Of a stretch of 32,687 nt of DNA, positions 8,971-16,889 are shown piece by piece. Position 1 is the stretch's first letter; each line of letters opens with the position of its first letter. Source of the stretch: Frankia sp. RB7 (GTDB taxonomy: Bacteria > Pseudomonadota > Alphaproteobacteria > Rhizobiales > Xanthobacteraceae); NCBI GenBank assembly GCA_030403585.1, contig JAUEPE010000070.1:1-32687 (forward strand), in the 5' to 3' direction. The notes under the pieces are model-generated. The model made no database searches. It had not been told where the DNA came from and saw nothing but the letters and a program-made list of their open reading frames with translations. The translations under genes were made by a program, and so were the position numbers.

Positions 8971-10596
8971 ATGCCGACGCCGATAAGCTCGATCGTTCCC
9001 GTCAATGCTGCCAGCCCCGTGGCTGATGCGGCGACGCCCGATCTTGCGCTTCAGGCCGGCAGCGTGGTCGATGCCAGGGTCGTCAGCGTTCTCGCCGACA
9101 ATCTGGTGCGGATCGCGATCGCCAATCTCTCGATGGACGTGATGTCCGAGGTGGCGCTGACGGCAGGACAAAATCTTCAGCTCGCGGTGTCGCAGAACGA
9201 CGGCACCATCCGGCTCGCCGTCGTCAACGGGGCAGGCGAGGCGAGCGCGGATCAAGTCACGCTGACGCCGACGGCGGCGTCGCTAGTCACCAGCCCGCCG
9301 CTTGCGCCATCCGCGACCGCGGTCCGCAATCCCCTGACACCGACGGAGCAGGTCGCCGTCACCGCAGCATCGGCCGAGGCCGTGACCAAGCAGGCCAGCC
9401 AAGCGCCGCTGTTCGCCAATCTGGCCTCCGTCGTCACCGGCAGCGATTTGCCGGCCGGCCTGAAGCAGGCCGTGCTGGATGTGCTGGCGCAACAGACGCC
9501 GCTCAACACCGCGCTTGATGGCGGCGATATCGAATCCGCCTTCCAGAAGTCCGGCCTGTTTCTCGAGGCCTCGCTTGCCGCAGGCACGCCGCCGCCGTCA
9601 GGCGCGGTGCCGGACCTGAAGGCAGCGCTGCTGGTGCTGCGCCAGACGCTGGCCGCCACATCAGGCACGCTCGAGACTGCCGCGCCACCGACACAGGCCG
9701 TTGCGGTTGCGACCAACGCCGTCGCCACGGCGCAGGCAGCAAACACGCCGCCTCAGGCTGCAGGCGAGGCTGTGCAAGCGACGTTGCCTGACGCAGAGAC
9801 AGCCCAATCGCCGCAAATGCAGCGCAGTGCCAATGTCGTGGCCGCCGTACTTGCCGACATGGTCGACACACCGCAGGCAGCGCTGCCGCGGACGATCTCC
9901 GCAGGCCTTGCCGCGAGCCTGCTGCAAGAGGTCACGCAGAACCTGCCGCGCATGACCGGCAATGTGCCTGGCTCTAACAAGGCCGTGCCTGACGGCCACG
10001 TCTTCGATGCGGCCGCGCGTACGACCACGCCGCCGCCGTTCCGCGGCGCGCTGCCATCGCCGCAAGCGGTCGCCTCGCCATCGCTGACACCCAACACGCC
10101 GCTCGCCGCGACCGTGCATCGCCTGCTCGACGACACCGATGCCGCGATCGCGCGGCAGACGCTGCTGCAGGTCGCCTCGCTGCCCGACCGCGTCGATGCC
10201 AGCGGCCATCGTACCGATCCGACCGTGCCGCAGTGGAATTTCGAGATTCCGTTTGCGACCCGGCAAGGCACCGCGATGGCGCAGTTCGAGATCTCGCGCG
10301 ACGGCGGCAACGAGCAGGCCGATCCCGCCAAGCGCGCCTGGCGCGCGCGCTTCACGCTCAATGTCGAGCCGAGCGGACCTGTGCACGCGCTGATCACGCT
10401 CAACGGTGACAAGACTTTTGTGCGGATGTGGGCCGAGCGGCCGGCGACGGCGCAGCAGCTTCGCGCCGGTATCGCCGAGCTCAATCAGGCGCTGACCAAG
10501 GCCGAGCTCAAGCCCGGTGACATCGTCGTGCGCGACGGCACGCCGCCGCAGCCAACGCCGGCGCGCGCCGGGCATTTTCTGGATCGCGCCACATGA
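8971..10596 (+). CDS. FliK-like flagellar hook-length-control domain protein (orphan)
   Basis: The product is 541 aa from the ATG at 8971; the GTG at 8941 would add ten residues with no support. Residues 20-100 form a beta-rich N-terminal domain (AGSVVDARVVSVLADNLVRI). A long, Ala/Pro/Thr/Gln-rich, low-complexity middle with few predicted structures follows. The last ~110 residues look like the FliK C-terminal (Flg_hook) domain: QFEISRDGGN, RFTLNVEPSGPVHALITLNG, MWAERPATAQQLRAGIAEL, then LKPGDIVVRDG. This is the layout of FliK, the molecular ruler that triggers the FlhB specificity switch. No other flagellar structural gene is nearby. The stop overlaps the start of an FlhB-C-terminal-like gene (ATGA), so the pair is coupled. 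Its real role could be hook control or something else. Confidence 0.75.
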   Translation: MPTPISSIVPVNAASPVADAATPDLALQAGSVVDARVVSVLADNLVRIAIANLSMDVMSEVALTAGQNLQLAVSQNDGTIRLAVVNGAGEASADQVTLTPTAASLVTSPPLAPSATAVRNPLTPTEQVAVTAASAEAVTKQASQAPLFANLASVVTGSDLPAGLKQAVLDVLAQQTPLNTALDGGDIESAFQKSGLFLEASLAAGTPPPSGAVPDLKAALLVLRQTLAATSGTLETAAPPTQAVAVATNAVATAQAANTPPQAAGEAVQATLPDAETAQSPQMQRSANVVAAVLADMVDTPQAALPRTISAGLAASLLQEVTQNLPRMTGNVPGSNKAVPDGHVFDAAARTTTPPPFRGALPSPQAVASPSLTPNTPLAATVHRLLDDTDAAIARQTLLQVASLPDRVDASGHRTDPTVPQWNFEIPFATRQGTAMAQFEISRDGGNEQADPAKRAWRARFTLNVEPSGPVHALITLNGDKTFVRMWAERPATAQQLRAGIAELNQALTKAELKPGDIVVRDGTPPQPTPARAGHFLDRAT

Positions 10597-10856
10597 GCGA
10601 GAATTCCAAGCTCGCAATTGCGCTGCAGTACGAGAAAGGCAGCGGTGCGCCTGTGGTCGTCGCCAAGGGCAAGGGCACGATCGGCGCCAAGATCGTCGAG
10701 ATCGCCAAGGCCAACGACATCCCGATCGAGGAGAACGAGATCCTGGCCGGCGCGCTCTCCAAGGTCGAGCTCGGCGAGGAGATTCCGCCTGATCTCTACA
10801 AGGCCGTGGCCGAGGTTCTCGTATTCGTGCTGCGGCTGTCGGGCCGGGCGCGGTAG
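10593..10856 (+). CDS. FlhB C-terminal-domain-like protein (EscU/YscU/HrcU switch family, stand-alone)
   Basis: The product is 87 aa. It aligns by eye to only the cytoplasmic C-terminal part of FlhB: LAIALQYEKGSGAPVVVAKGKG, shared with the segment just after the FlhB autocleavage motif NPTH, then IAKANDIPIEENEILAGALSKVELGEEIPPDLYKAVAEVL. The NPTH motif itself is missing (SENS stands in its place), so the protein looks like the already-cleaved FlhB fragment made as its own polypeptide. Membrane helices are absent. Similar free FlhB-C proteins (YlqH/FlhX) can partly replace the FlhB C-domain in other bacteria. It overlaps the FliK-like gene by ATGA, and FliK binds this very domain in the flagellar system, which supports a physical partnership. 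Confidence 0.85.
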   Translation: MSENSKLAIALQYEKGSGAPVVVAKGKGTIGAKIVEIAKANDIPIEENEILAGALSKVELGEEIPPDLYKAVAEVLVFVLRLSGRAR

Positions 10857-10893
10857 CGCATGATGCTGGCGTGCGAGCGCGTCTCTCTCCACA

Positions 10894-10981
10894 CGTCATT
10901 GCGAGCGCAGCGAAGCAATCCAGAATCCCTCCGCGGAAAGACTCTGGATTGCTTCGCTGCGCGCTGCGCTCGCAATGACGG
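10894..10981. repeat. Palindromic repeat (CGTCATTGCGAGCGCAGCGAAGCAATCC family)
   Basis: The left arm from 10894 (CGTCATTGCGAGCGCAGCGA...) pairs with the right arm ending at 10981 (...GCTCGCAATGACG), with CTCCGCGGA near the tip. The right arm carries a small extra GCGCTGC duplication. It sits between the converging FlhB-like (plus) and hydrolase (minus) genes and should terminate both. A second, split copy is at 24606-24789. Confidence 0.85.
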
Positions 10982-10994
10982 AGAATGTGACCGC

Positions 10995-11987
10995 CTATCC
11001 CAGCTTGAACAGCGCCTGCAAGAAATCCACCACCGCTTTCCGTGATTCTGCGGCCGTTGTGGGATTACCGCCGACATGCGGGTTGAGCTCGATGCAGGAA
11101 TCCTTGTAGGTGAACGGCGCGTTGGTATCGCCGTTCATCAGCACGCCGCCGTCGCCTTCCTTGATGTGGCAGTTGCGCGCGGTTTGCGCGTTGGCCGACA
11201 CCGTGACCGTGGTGACGCCGAGCAGGCCGCTGTCGAAGCCGTGCGCGCTGTCGGGGTATTCGGTGAGCACGACGTCGCGCCCAGCGGCCTTGAGCCGCTC
11301 GACAAAAGCCTTGCAGCTCTTCACGGGATTATAATCGTCCGGCGTGCCGTGGAAGATGCGGATCGGGCGCGCCGCGACCTCGGTGTCGGTCTGATAAGTC
11401 GTCGAGCAATCCGGATAGAACGGAATATAGGCCGCGAACTGCACGCCGGACTTGTTCCAGAGCTTGTTGAAGCGGTCGAGGCTCGCATACAGGGCCGCCT
11501 GTCCTCCGCGTGAGAAACCCATCAGCGCGATGCGGTCAGGATCGACGCGAGGATGCTTCGCCAGAATGTCCAGCGAGTGATAGATGTCGATGATCAGATT
11601 GAGCCGGCCGAGCAGGGCCTGGTTCGGTCCCGTCACCGTCAGCCCGCGACCGGTAAAACCGTCGATCACGAAGGTCGAGATGCCCATGGCGTTGAACTCA
11701 TGCACCCATGCGTCCGTGGTGGCGCCGACGCCGCTCGAGCCGTGCATCAGCACCACGACCGGCATCTTGCCTGACCCTTGCGCGCCGCGGAATTCGCCGG
11801 CAACCGTGACCGGCTTGCCGGCCGCGGTATCGCCGCTGAGGAATTGCTGGTCGGAGAGGGTGAGTGACGAGATCGGGAAGATCTCGGTCCGGGCCGGAGC
11901 GTCCTTGGGGAGCGATTGAGCGCTGGCGAGTGCGGTTGAAGCGCAGAGCGCAATGAGCGCCGCAGCGACGCGGAATACCGTCGGCAT
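10995..11987 (-). CDS. Secreted dienelactone-hydrolase-like alpha/beta hydrolase
   Basis: The product is 330 aa from the ATG at 11987, which has a strong GGGAGGATCCG ribosome site; a longer frame upstream is not needed. Signal peptide residues 1-23 (cleavage near ASA-QS) put it in the periplasm. The alpha/beta-hydrolase features are the oxyanion region VVVLMHGSSG (76-85), nucleophile Ser159 in GFSRGG, Asp217/218 in HGTPDD and His249 in DSAHGFD. The layout fits the dienelactone hydrolase superfamily, with Ser rather than Cys as nucleophile, so a general carboxylesterase is more likely than true ring cleavage of dienelactone. The substrate is unknown. It converges on the FlhB-like gene with a palindromic repeat between them. 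Confidence 0.85.
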   Translation of the reverse strand: MPTVFRVAAALIALCASTALASAQSLPKDAPARTEIFPISSLTLSDQQFLSGDTAAGKPVTVAGEFRGAQGSGKMPVVVLMHGSSGVGATTDAWVHEFNAMGISTFVIDGFTGRGLTVTGPNQALLGRLNLIIDIYHSLDILAKHPRVDPDRIALMGFSRGGQAALYASLDRFNKLWNKSGVQFAAYIPFYPDCSTTYQTDTEVAARPIRIFHGTPDDYNPVKSCKAFVERLKAAGRDVVLTEYPDSAHGFDSGLLGVTTVTVSANAQTARNCHIKEGDGGVLMNGDTNAPFTYKDSCIELNPHVGGNPTTAAESRKAVVDFLQALFKLG

Positions 11988-12058
11988 CGGATCCTCCCTT
12001 ATGATTTTCGGGAAGTAGATCAACGGGCGTGCGCGCTGTCAATTTGCGCGCGGCAGCT

Positions 12059-12655
12059 TCACGCCTTGTCGGCCGTCTTCTTCGCCGTCAGCGCCTGGTC
12101 GATGGCGAAGCCGCCGATCTCGCTCATGGCCTGCGAGATCACGTCGCCCTTCTGCTCAAAACCCCGCGAGAGATAGTCGAACTGGGTTCGCGCCAGCCGC
12201 AGCACCTCGATCGGCACGGAAATAACGGTCTCGTTGAAACTGTCGACGGAGGCGCGCAACGTGTCGAGCTCGGTGGTGAGCTTGCCGATGTGGCTTTCCG
12301 CATCCTGCATCAGGCCAAGCAGCTTGCCGCGCTCGGTATCGAACGCGGACCGCTCGGCGGCCGCGGCCGACGTCACCTCGGAAAGCTGCGCCCGCAGCGC
12401 GGCGATCTGGCTGACCATGGCATCGGACGCGAGCTCGGCGGCCTCATGCCGTTCGGCATGGCGCTTGCTCTCTTCCTGCTGCTCGTGAAACAGCCGTTCG
12501 GCCGACATCGCCCGCTGGGTCAGCGATTCAATCAGGCTTGCCGCGCGCAGCAGCATCTCGCCGTTCCGCCCGGACACCATGCTGGCCATTCGCCGCAGGA
12601 AGTCGGTGGCTTCGGACGATGGGTTCGGCGGGAGAGGGACGACGTTCGCGGACAT
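12059..12655 (-). CDS. Coiled-coil protein of unknown function
   Basis: The product is 198 aa from the ATG at 12655 (MSANVVPLPPNPSSEA); an in-frame ATG 24 bp upstream is an alternative. The centre, about residues 35-150, is a continuous heptad-like helix rich in Ala, Glu, Arg and Leu (ASLIESLTQRAMSAERLFHEQ, partly). The tail contains LRLARTQFDYLSRGFEQKGDVI. There is no signal peptide, so it is cytosolic or peripherally membrane-bound. The shape recalls phasin-like or structural scaffold proteins, but I see no diagnostic motif. The ribosome site is weak at both starts. It lies on the same strand as DUF4260, with 154 bp between, and is probably expressed alone. Confidence 0.7.
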   Translation of the reverse strand: MSANVVPLPPNPSSEATDFLRRMASMVSGRNGEMLLRAASLIESLTQRAMSAERLFHEQQEESKRHAERHEAAELASDAMVSQIAALRAQLSEVTSAAAAERSAFDTERGKLLGLMQDAESHIGKLTTELDTLRASVDSFNETVISVPIEVLRLARTQFDYLSRGFEQKGDVISQAMSEIGGFAIDQALTAKKTADKA

Positions 12656-12809
12656 GAGGTGATGCTGGAGCCAGGGCATAGTGACCGCCGCCGTACCGAC
12701 TGGGCTCACGCAACATTCGGCGCCTGATCGTAAGTTTGGAGCAAGCCTGAATCGCCCGGCCGGGTCAACCGACCAGCGCGGGCAAATCGCAGGTCGTCCC
12801 CGCCGACGA

Positions 12810-13214
12810 TCAGGCGTCCTTCTGCCGGCCAATCCGCCCCAGATGGGTGAAGCCGAAGCCGGCGGTATATTTCAGGCCATAGCCCAGCGCCCGGTCGATG
12901 CCGATATGGGCAAGCCAGATCAAGGCGATGGACAAGGTGAGCGGCGAGGCGAAGCCGAAGCCCAGCGTCATCAGCGTCATCGGTGCCATGTAGCTATGAG
13001 CGGTATTGTAGACGATCGCTCCGAACCGGGCGTCCGACAGATAGGCCAGGAAGCTCAAATCCGGCACCAGGAAGAGCAGCAGATAGACCGTCCAGGACCC
13101 GCCCCAGGCCGCGTAGAGCATCGTCATGCCGATGAACAGGGTCAGCCCCTCGAGCCGCAGCAGCAGCTTGACGCCGCCGGTCGCGCTGCCAGCGTCAGTC
13201 GCTCTCTCGTCCAT
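12810..13214 (-). CDS. DUF4260 family integral membrane protein
   Basis: The product is 134 aa. It shows the family's conserved run of features: LLRLEGLTLF at the first helix, LFLVPDLSFLAYL, GAIVYNTAHSY, then LIWLAHIGIDRALGYGLKY and THLGRIG at the end. About four membrane helices are expected. The His residues in NTAHSY and LAHIGIDR are invariant-looking and may be functional, but no activity is known for the family. The start at 13214 has a strong GGGAGGCGACG ribosome site. It is divergent from pccB (13361). Confidence 0.9.
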   Translation of the reverse strand: MDERATDAGSATGGVKLLLRLEGLTLFIGMTMLYAAWGGSWTVYLLLFLVPDLSFLAYLSDARFGAIVYNTAHSYMAPMTLMTLGFGFASPLTLSIALIWLAHIGIDRALGYGLKYTAGFGFTHLGRIGRQKDA

Positions 13215-13360
13215 CGTCGCCTCCCAGGCAAAACTTTGTAATTCCTTGCGCTTTCACGCTGCGGCAAGGCAGCCCTGCGGCGCCGAAAGCGGCTTCCCGG
13301 TCCGCAAAATGCCGTGTTAGAACCCCGCATCACTTAAGGCTCAAGACCTGGCGGGAGCAA

Positions 13361-14893
13361 ATGAAGAATATCCTGGACGCCCTTGAAGACCGTCGTGCCG
13401 GCGCAAAGCTCGGCGGCGGCGAGAAGCGCATCGAGGCGCAGCACGCCCGCGGCAAGCTGACCGCCCGCGAGCGCATCGAGCTGCTGCTCGACAAGGGATC
13501 GTTCGAGGAATTCGACATGTTCGTCGAGCACCGCTCCACCGAGTTCGGCATGGAGAAGAACAAGGTGCCCGGCGACGGCGTCGTCACCGGCTGGGGCACC
13601 GTCAACGGCCGCAAGACGTTTGTCTTTGCCAAGGACTTCACGGTGTTCGGCGGCTCGCTCTCCGAAACACACGCGCTGAAGATCACAAAACTCCAGGACA
13701 TGGCGATGAAGGCGCGGGCGCCCATCATCGGCCTCTATGATGCGGGCGGCGCCCGCATCCAGGAAGGCGTCGCCGCGCTCGCCGGCTATTCCTATGTGTT
13801 CCGCCGCAACGTGCTCGCCTCGGGCGTGATCCCGCAGATCTCCGTCATCATGGGCCCCTGCGCCGGCGGCGACGTCTACTCGCCGGCGATGACCGACTTC
13901 ATCTTCATGGTGAAGAACACCAGCTACATGTTCGTCACCGGCCCCGATGTTGTGAAGACCGTGACCAACGAGGTCGTCACCGCCGAAGAGCTCGGCGGTG
14001 CCTCGGTGCATGCCACGCGCTCCTCGATCGCGGACGGCGCCTTCGAGAATGACGTCGAGACGCTGCTGCAGATGCGCCGCCTGATCGACTTCCTGCCGTC
14101 CAACAACACCGACGGCGTGCCGGAATGGCCGAGTTTTGACGACACCGCCCGTATCGACATGTCCTTGGACACGCTGATCCCCGACAATCCGAACAAGCCC
14201 TATGACATGAAGGAATTGATCCTCAAGGTCGTGGACGAGGGCGACTTCTTCGAGATCGCGGATTCCTTTGCCAAGAACATCGTCACCGGCTTCGGTCGCA
14301 TCGCGGGCCGCACAGTGGGCTTCGTCGCCAACCAGCCGATGGTGCTGGCCGGCGTGCTCGACAGCGACGCATCACGCAAGGCGGCCCGCTTCGTGCGCTT
14401 CTGCGATGCCTTCAACATCCCGATCGTCACCTTCGTCGACGTGCCGGGCTTCCTGCCGGGCACCGCGCAGGAATATGGCGGCCTGATCAAGCACGGCGCA
14501 AAACTGCTGTTTGCGTACTCGCAGTGCACCGTGCCGCTGGTCACCATCATCACCCGCAAGGCCTATGGCGGCGCCTTCGACGTCATGGCGTCCAAGGAGA
14601 TCGGCGCCGACATGAATTACGCCTGGCCGACCGCCCAGATCGCGGTGATGGGTGCCAAGGGCGCGGTCGAGATCATCTTCCGCAGCGATATCGGCGACCC
14701 CGACAAGATCGCCGCCCGCACCAAGGAATACGAAGACCGCTTCCTGTCACCCTTCATTGCCGCCGAGCGCGGTTACATCGACGACGTCATCATGCCGCAC
14801 TCGACGCGAAAGCGGATCGCGCGTGCGCTGTCCATGTTGAAGGACAAGAAGGTGGAAACGCCGGCGAAGAAGCACGACAATTTGCCGTTGTGA
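13361..14893 (+). CDS. pccB: Propionyl-CoA carboxylase beta chain (carboxyltransferase subunit)
   Basis: The product is 510 aa, the normal PccB length. It starts KNILDALEDRR... with the conserved HARGKLTARERIELLLD. The two carboxyltransferase halves carry the oxyanion-hole glycines (GGARIQEGV; GPCAGGDVYSPA in the N half; FVDVPGFLPGTAQE and RKAYGGAFDVMASK in the C half). It transfers carboxyl from carboxybiotin (on PccA) to propionyl-CoA, giving methylmalonyl-CoA for the route to succinyl-CoA, used for odd-chain fatty acids, Val, Ile and Thr. The ribosome site is GGGAGCAA. The biotin-carrying PccA gene, often close by in related genomes, is not in the window; the lower-GC block beginning right after this gene may have been inserted in between. 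Confidence 0.95.
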   Translation: MKNILDALEDRRAGAKLGGGEKRIEAQHARGKLTARERIELLLDKGSFEEFDMFVEHRSTEFGMEKNKVPGDGVVTGWGTVNGRKTFVFAKDFTVFGGSLSETHALKITKLQDMAMKARAPIIGLYDAGGARIQEGVAALAGYSYVFRRNVLASGVIPQISVIMGPCAGGDVYSPAMTDFIFMVKNTSYMFVTGPDVVKTVTNEVVTAEELGGASVHATRSSIADGAFENDVETLLQMRRLIDFLPSNNTDGVPEWPSFDDTARIDMSLDTLIPDNPNKPYDMKELILKVVDEGDFFEIADSFAKNIVTGFGRIAGRTVGFVANQPMVLAGVLDSDASRKAARFVRFCDAFNIPIVTFVDVPGFLPGTAQEYGGLIKHGAKLLFAYSQCTVPLVTIITRKAYGGAFDVMASKEIGADMNYAWPTAQIAVMGAKGAVEIIFRSDIGDPDKIAARTKEYEDRFLSPFIAAERGYIDDVIMPHSTRKRIARALSMLKDKKVETPAKKHDNLPL

Positions 14894-14968
14894 GGAAGGC
14901 TATTCTTATCCCCCTCTACGAGCTATATTGAATTCAAGCGCCTCAGCCGCGCCCCGAGGACTCTCCAG

Positions 14969-15271
14969 ATGTCTGAAAGCGTCAAAGGATCAGCGAGCAT
15001 CACCGAACGTAGCTCCAAGGATATTGCAGATAGGGGCTTGGCTATCTACGATCGCCTCTATCGTACAGAATTTGAGAGGAAATGGCCCGGGCGATACGCC
15101 GCGGTCGATATTGTCTCTGAGAAGGCAGTAGTGGAAGATTTTCCTGAACTAGCGTTAGCCGAGGCGCGGTCCACTCTCCCAAATGGCGTATTTTATTTGG
15201 TTCGGATCGGCTCGAGGGGCGCATTTAGGATAAGTCGCCGGATCATCAATGTTGATACTGGGCTCCTTTGA
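14969..15271 (+). CDS. Unknown 100-aa protein, partner of retropepsin-like protease
   Basis: The product is 100 aa with no signal peptide. There is a helical N-half (SKDIADRGLAIYDRLYRTEFE) and then WPGRYAAVDIVSEKAVVEDFPELALAEARSTLPNGVFYLVRIGSRGAFRISR in outline. The pattern of a short strand, a helix with AEAR, then P-x-G-x-F-Y-x-x-R-I-G, recalls small proteins found just before clan-AA aspartic proteases in cyanobacteria and proteobacteria (from memory; unverified). The C-terminus overlaps the protease start by 23 bp, so translation is coupled. The ribosome site is GAGGA 9 nt before the ATG. Composition is clearly less GC-rich than pccB, suggesting transfer. The function is unknown; a regulator or substrate of the protease is a guess. 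Confidence 0.75.
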   Translation: MSESVKGSASITERSSKDIADRGLAIYDRLYRTEFERKWPGRYAAVDIVSEKAVVEDFPELALAEARSTLPNGVFYLVRIGSRGAFRISRRIINVDTGLL

Positions 15272-15701
15272 CGAGTACGGAAATGCGACGGTTGATATCA
15301 CGGTTGCGGGTGCTTCCGGATCAAAAATCTATAGAGCGATCATAGATACAGGTTTTAGTGGCTTCGTCGCGCTTCCTTTAATCGACATGATTGAGCTTGG
15401 GCTATCGACTCAAGGTGCGGCCAACGTAACCTTGGGCAACGGGAGCGTAATTTCCAGTCTCATTTCCACCGGTGCGGTCACACTCGGTAACCAAACAGAG
15501 AGCGGGACCATCATATTAGACGATACGTCCACCGATGTATTGGTGGGGATGGCGTTGTTGCGAGAATTCAAGGTTGCGCTCATTGTCACCAACACGGCTA
15601 TCGTTCTCTACGATGAGCACGAAACGCTAGAAGCGATCGCTAGCTTCATCGGGAGAGCTCCCCAAGGGCAGCCCAATACTGCCCCGTCAGCGAGCACTTG
15701 A
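15249..15701 (+). CDS. Clan AA retropepsin-like aspartic protease
   Basis: The product is 150 aa. The single aspartic-protease motif IIDTGFSGFVALP (DTGFSG at residues 33-38) is followed by a beta-rich fold and a second hydrophobic-Gly element, STDVLVGMALLREFKVALIV. One DTG per chain means it must dimerise to be active, as retropepsins do. There is no signal peptide or membrane segment, so it is cytosolic. A C-terminal tail of about 15 residues is disordered (APQGQPNTAPSAST). It overlaps the upstream 100-aa ORF and is followed 9 bp later by a DUF3892 gene, so the three may be one operon. Targets are unknown. It is not a retroelement: no reverse transcriptase or Gag-like frame is adjacent. Confidence 0.85.
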   Translation: MLILGSFDEYGNATVDITVAGASGSKIYRAIIDTGFSGFVALPLIDMIELGLSTQGAANVTLGNGSVISSLISTGAVTLGNQTESGTIILDDTSTDVLVGMALLREFKVALIVTNTAIVLYDEHETLEAIASFIGRAPQGQPNTAPSAST

Positions 15702-15710
15702 GAGAATGTC

Positions 15711-15995
15711 GTGAACAATCAAATTCTCTGCGTTAGCAAGTCAAATCGAACAAATCCGCACGAGCGAATAACGCACATCGGCGGATTGAACGATAATGGG
15801 CAGAGGTGGCGGATTACGCAGGAAGACGCTATTCGAGGAATCGAAAGCAATCAGTGGCAGTTCCACGTTAGAGTAGGATATCGGAATGTCCGCGTAATCG
15901 TTGCGGTAAGTCCCCATGGCAACAAGTATATCAAGACGGAGTCCGACGGTTTTCAGCCCGATAACTTGTTGAGCCTGCCGGAGTGTTCGAGATAG
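15711..15995 (+). CDS. DUF3892 domain protein
   Basis: The product is 94 aa from a GTG at 15711 with AGAGAATGTC before it. The domain is recognisable from ITHIGGLNDNGQRWRITQEDAIRGIESN, then the strand pair FHVRVGYRNVRVIVAV and the ending KYIKTESDGFQPDNLLSLPEC. DUF3892 proteins are small beta-rich cytosolic proteins of unknown role, frequent in accessory regions. The gene starts 9 bp after the protease stop, so it is likely cotranscribed. Codon use is AT-richer than in the flanking core genes. Confidence 0.85.
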   Translation: MNNQILCVSKSNRTNPHERITHIGGLNDNGQRWRITQEDAIRGIESNQWQFHVRVGYRNVRVIVAVSPHGNKYIKTESDGFQPDNLLSLPECSR

Positions 15996-16008
15996 TTCCG
16001 GACACCTC

Positions 16009-16356
16009 ATGACCGAAGACGATCCGACTGACGCGATTTCAGACATCGAAGCCCGTATCGAGGCGCTTGCCGAGATCGCCGAGCGCTGTCGGAAGTACAT
16101 TCTGGCGTCCAAAATTGCTATCGGTGCGGGTGCCGCGCTACTGTTGATCGCGATCCTCGGCCTGTTTGAGGCAGGTCAAACCGCCGCGCTCGGATCGATC
16201 GCTCTGGTCCTCGGCGGCATCGTCTCGCTCGGCTCGAACGTCAGCACGCTGCGGCAGACGGATGACGCGATCCATGCCGCGGAAGCGCTTCGTGCGCAAT
16301 TGATCGGCGGGATCGAGCTTCGCGTGGTTGAGGATGCGCCGATGAAGCTGGTGTGA
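16009..16356 (+). CDS. Small two-helix membrane protein, unknown function
   Basis: The product is 115 aa. An acidic, helical N-terminus (TEDDPTDAISDIEARIEALAEIAERCRKYI) leads into two adjoining hydrophobic helices, about residues 36-52 (IAIGAGAALLLIAILGL) and 58-74 (TAALGSIALVLGGIVSL). An amphipathic cytosolic tail with STLRQTDDAIHAAEALRAQLI follows. It starts 13 bp after the DUF3892 stop with no strong ribosome site, consistent with reinitiation. A decayed copy of the same gene lies at 17511-17782. No known family was recognised. Confidence 0.75.
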   Translation: MTEDDPTDAISDIEARIEALAEIAERCRKYILASKIAIGAGAALLLIAILGLFEAGQTAALGSIALVLGGIVSLGSNVSTLRQTDDAIHAAEALRAQLIGGIELRVVEDAPMKLV

Positions 16357-16553
16357 TGCCTCAGATTGGAATGCGTGCGACGACCAAATTTGCATGCACG
16401 AGCGTTGACTAGATTGGCCTGGACCACCTCGTTCGACACCTAGCGCGCCGCGAAAATTACCCGGGAAAACGCATATAGGTCAGCGGTTCGATCCTATTAA
16501 TTTCGTCTGATGGAACCCACTTTCGATTGCGTTCATGAAAGGAGTTCCTACGG
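16357..16553. other. Intergenic stretch without recognised gene
   Basis: These 197 bases separate the two-helix membrane gene from the winged-helix-like gene. Only an 18-codon frame starting in the TGATG overlap at 16355 is seen, and it lacks support. A good AAAGGAG ribosome site for the next gene is at about 16538-16544. A GGTTCGATCC string near 16487 looks like a tRNA T-loop, but the rest of a tRNA is absent. Confidence 0.5.
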
Positions 16554-16889
16554 ATGAAGAGCCCAAAAGATACACTCTTTCGCGGCGGTCGGATTCGAGA
16601 GCGAGATGCTCGGATTCCAGCTTTGCGCGCTGCCGCCGCGCGGAGAGATGGGTACATATCTACGAGTGATCTGATCCAGCTGCTTGAGGATGAATTTGCT
16701 CCAACAGGAGAAGATGCTGAAATTCTCGACGGGCGCAATGATACAAAATTCAGTCAGATCGTGCGCAATCTGAAGTCACATAAGGACGCATCGACCAACA
16801 TTTTCAAGCGAGGGTTCGCTGAGGAGGTCGGCGACGGCATTCGGATTACCGAGGCTGGTCTAAGATTTCTAAATCAGCTGCGCGAATAA
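16554..16889 (+). CDS. Small winged-helix-like protein, unknown function
   Basis: The product is 111 aa. After a basic start it has alternating helices (ARIPALRAAAARRDGYISTSDLIQLLEDEF) and ends in a segment that reads like a winged helix: FSQIVRNLKSHKD, then FAEEVGDGIRITEAGLRFLNQL. The last part resembles the N-terminal domain of Mrr-type and HNH restriction proteins (rITeaG wing), but no nuclease domain follows, so a DNA-binding accessory protein is the cautious reading. The ribosome site AAAGGAG is strong. Its 3' end overlaps the convergent methyltransferase gene by 16 bp. Confidence 0.7.
   Translation: MKSPKDTLFRGGRIRERDARIPALRAAAARRDGYISTSDLIQLLEDEFAPTGEDAEILDGRNDTKFSQIVRNLKSHKDASTNIFKRGFAEEVGDGIRITEAGLRFLNQLRE

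Noticed and set aside
13228..13252. Binding site of a PccR/ScfR-type regulator upstream of pccB
   Set aside because: The CAAAACTTTG string has half-sites in the opposite order to the TTTGCAAA motif, and spacing does not fit.
15249..15701. Retroelement remnant suggested by the retropepsin motif
   Set aside because: No reverse transcriptase, integrase or RNase H frame nearby; the DTGFSG family is a known cellular bacterial protease type.
16480..16500. tRNA-like T-loop string GGTTCGATCC, a possible attachment site
   Set aside because: No pairing T-stem, anticodon or acceptor stem around it, and no matching direct repeat at the other side of the accessory block.
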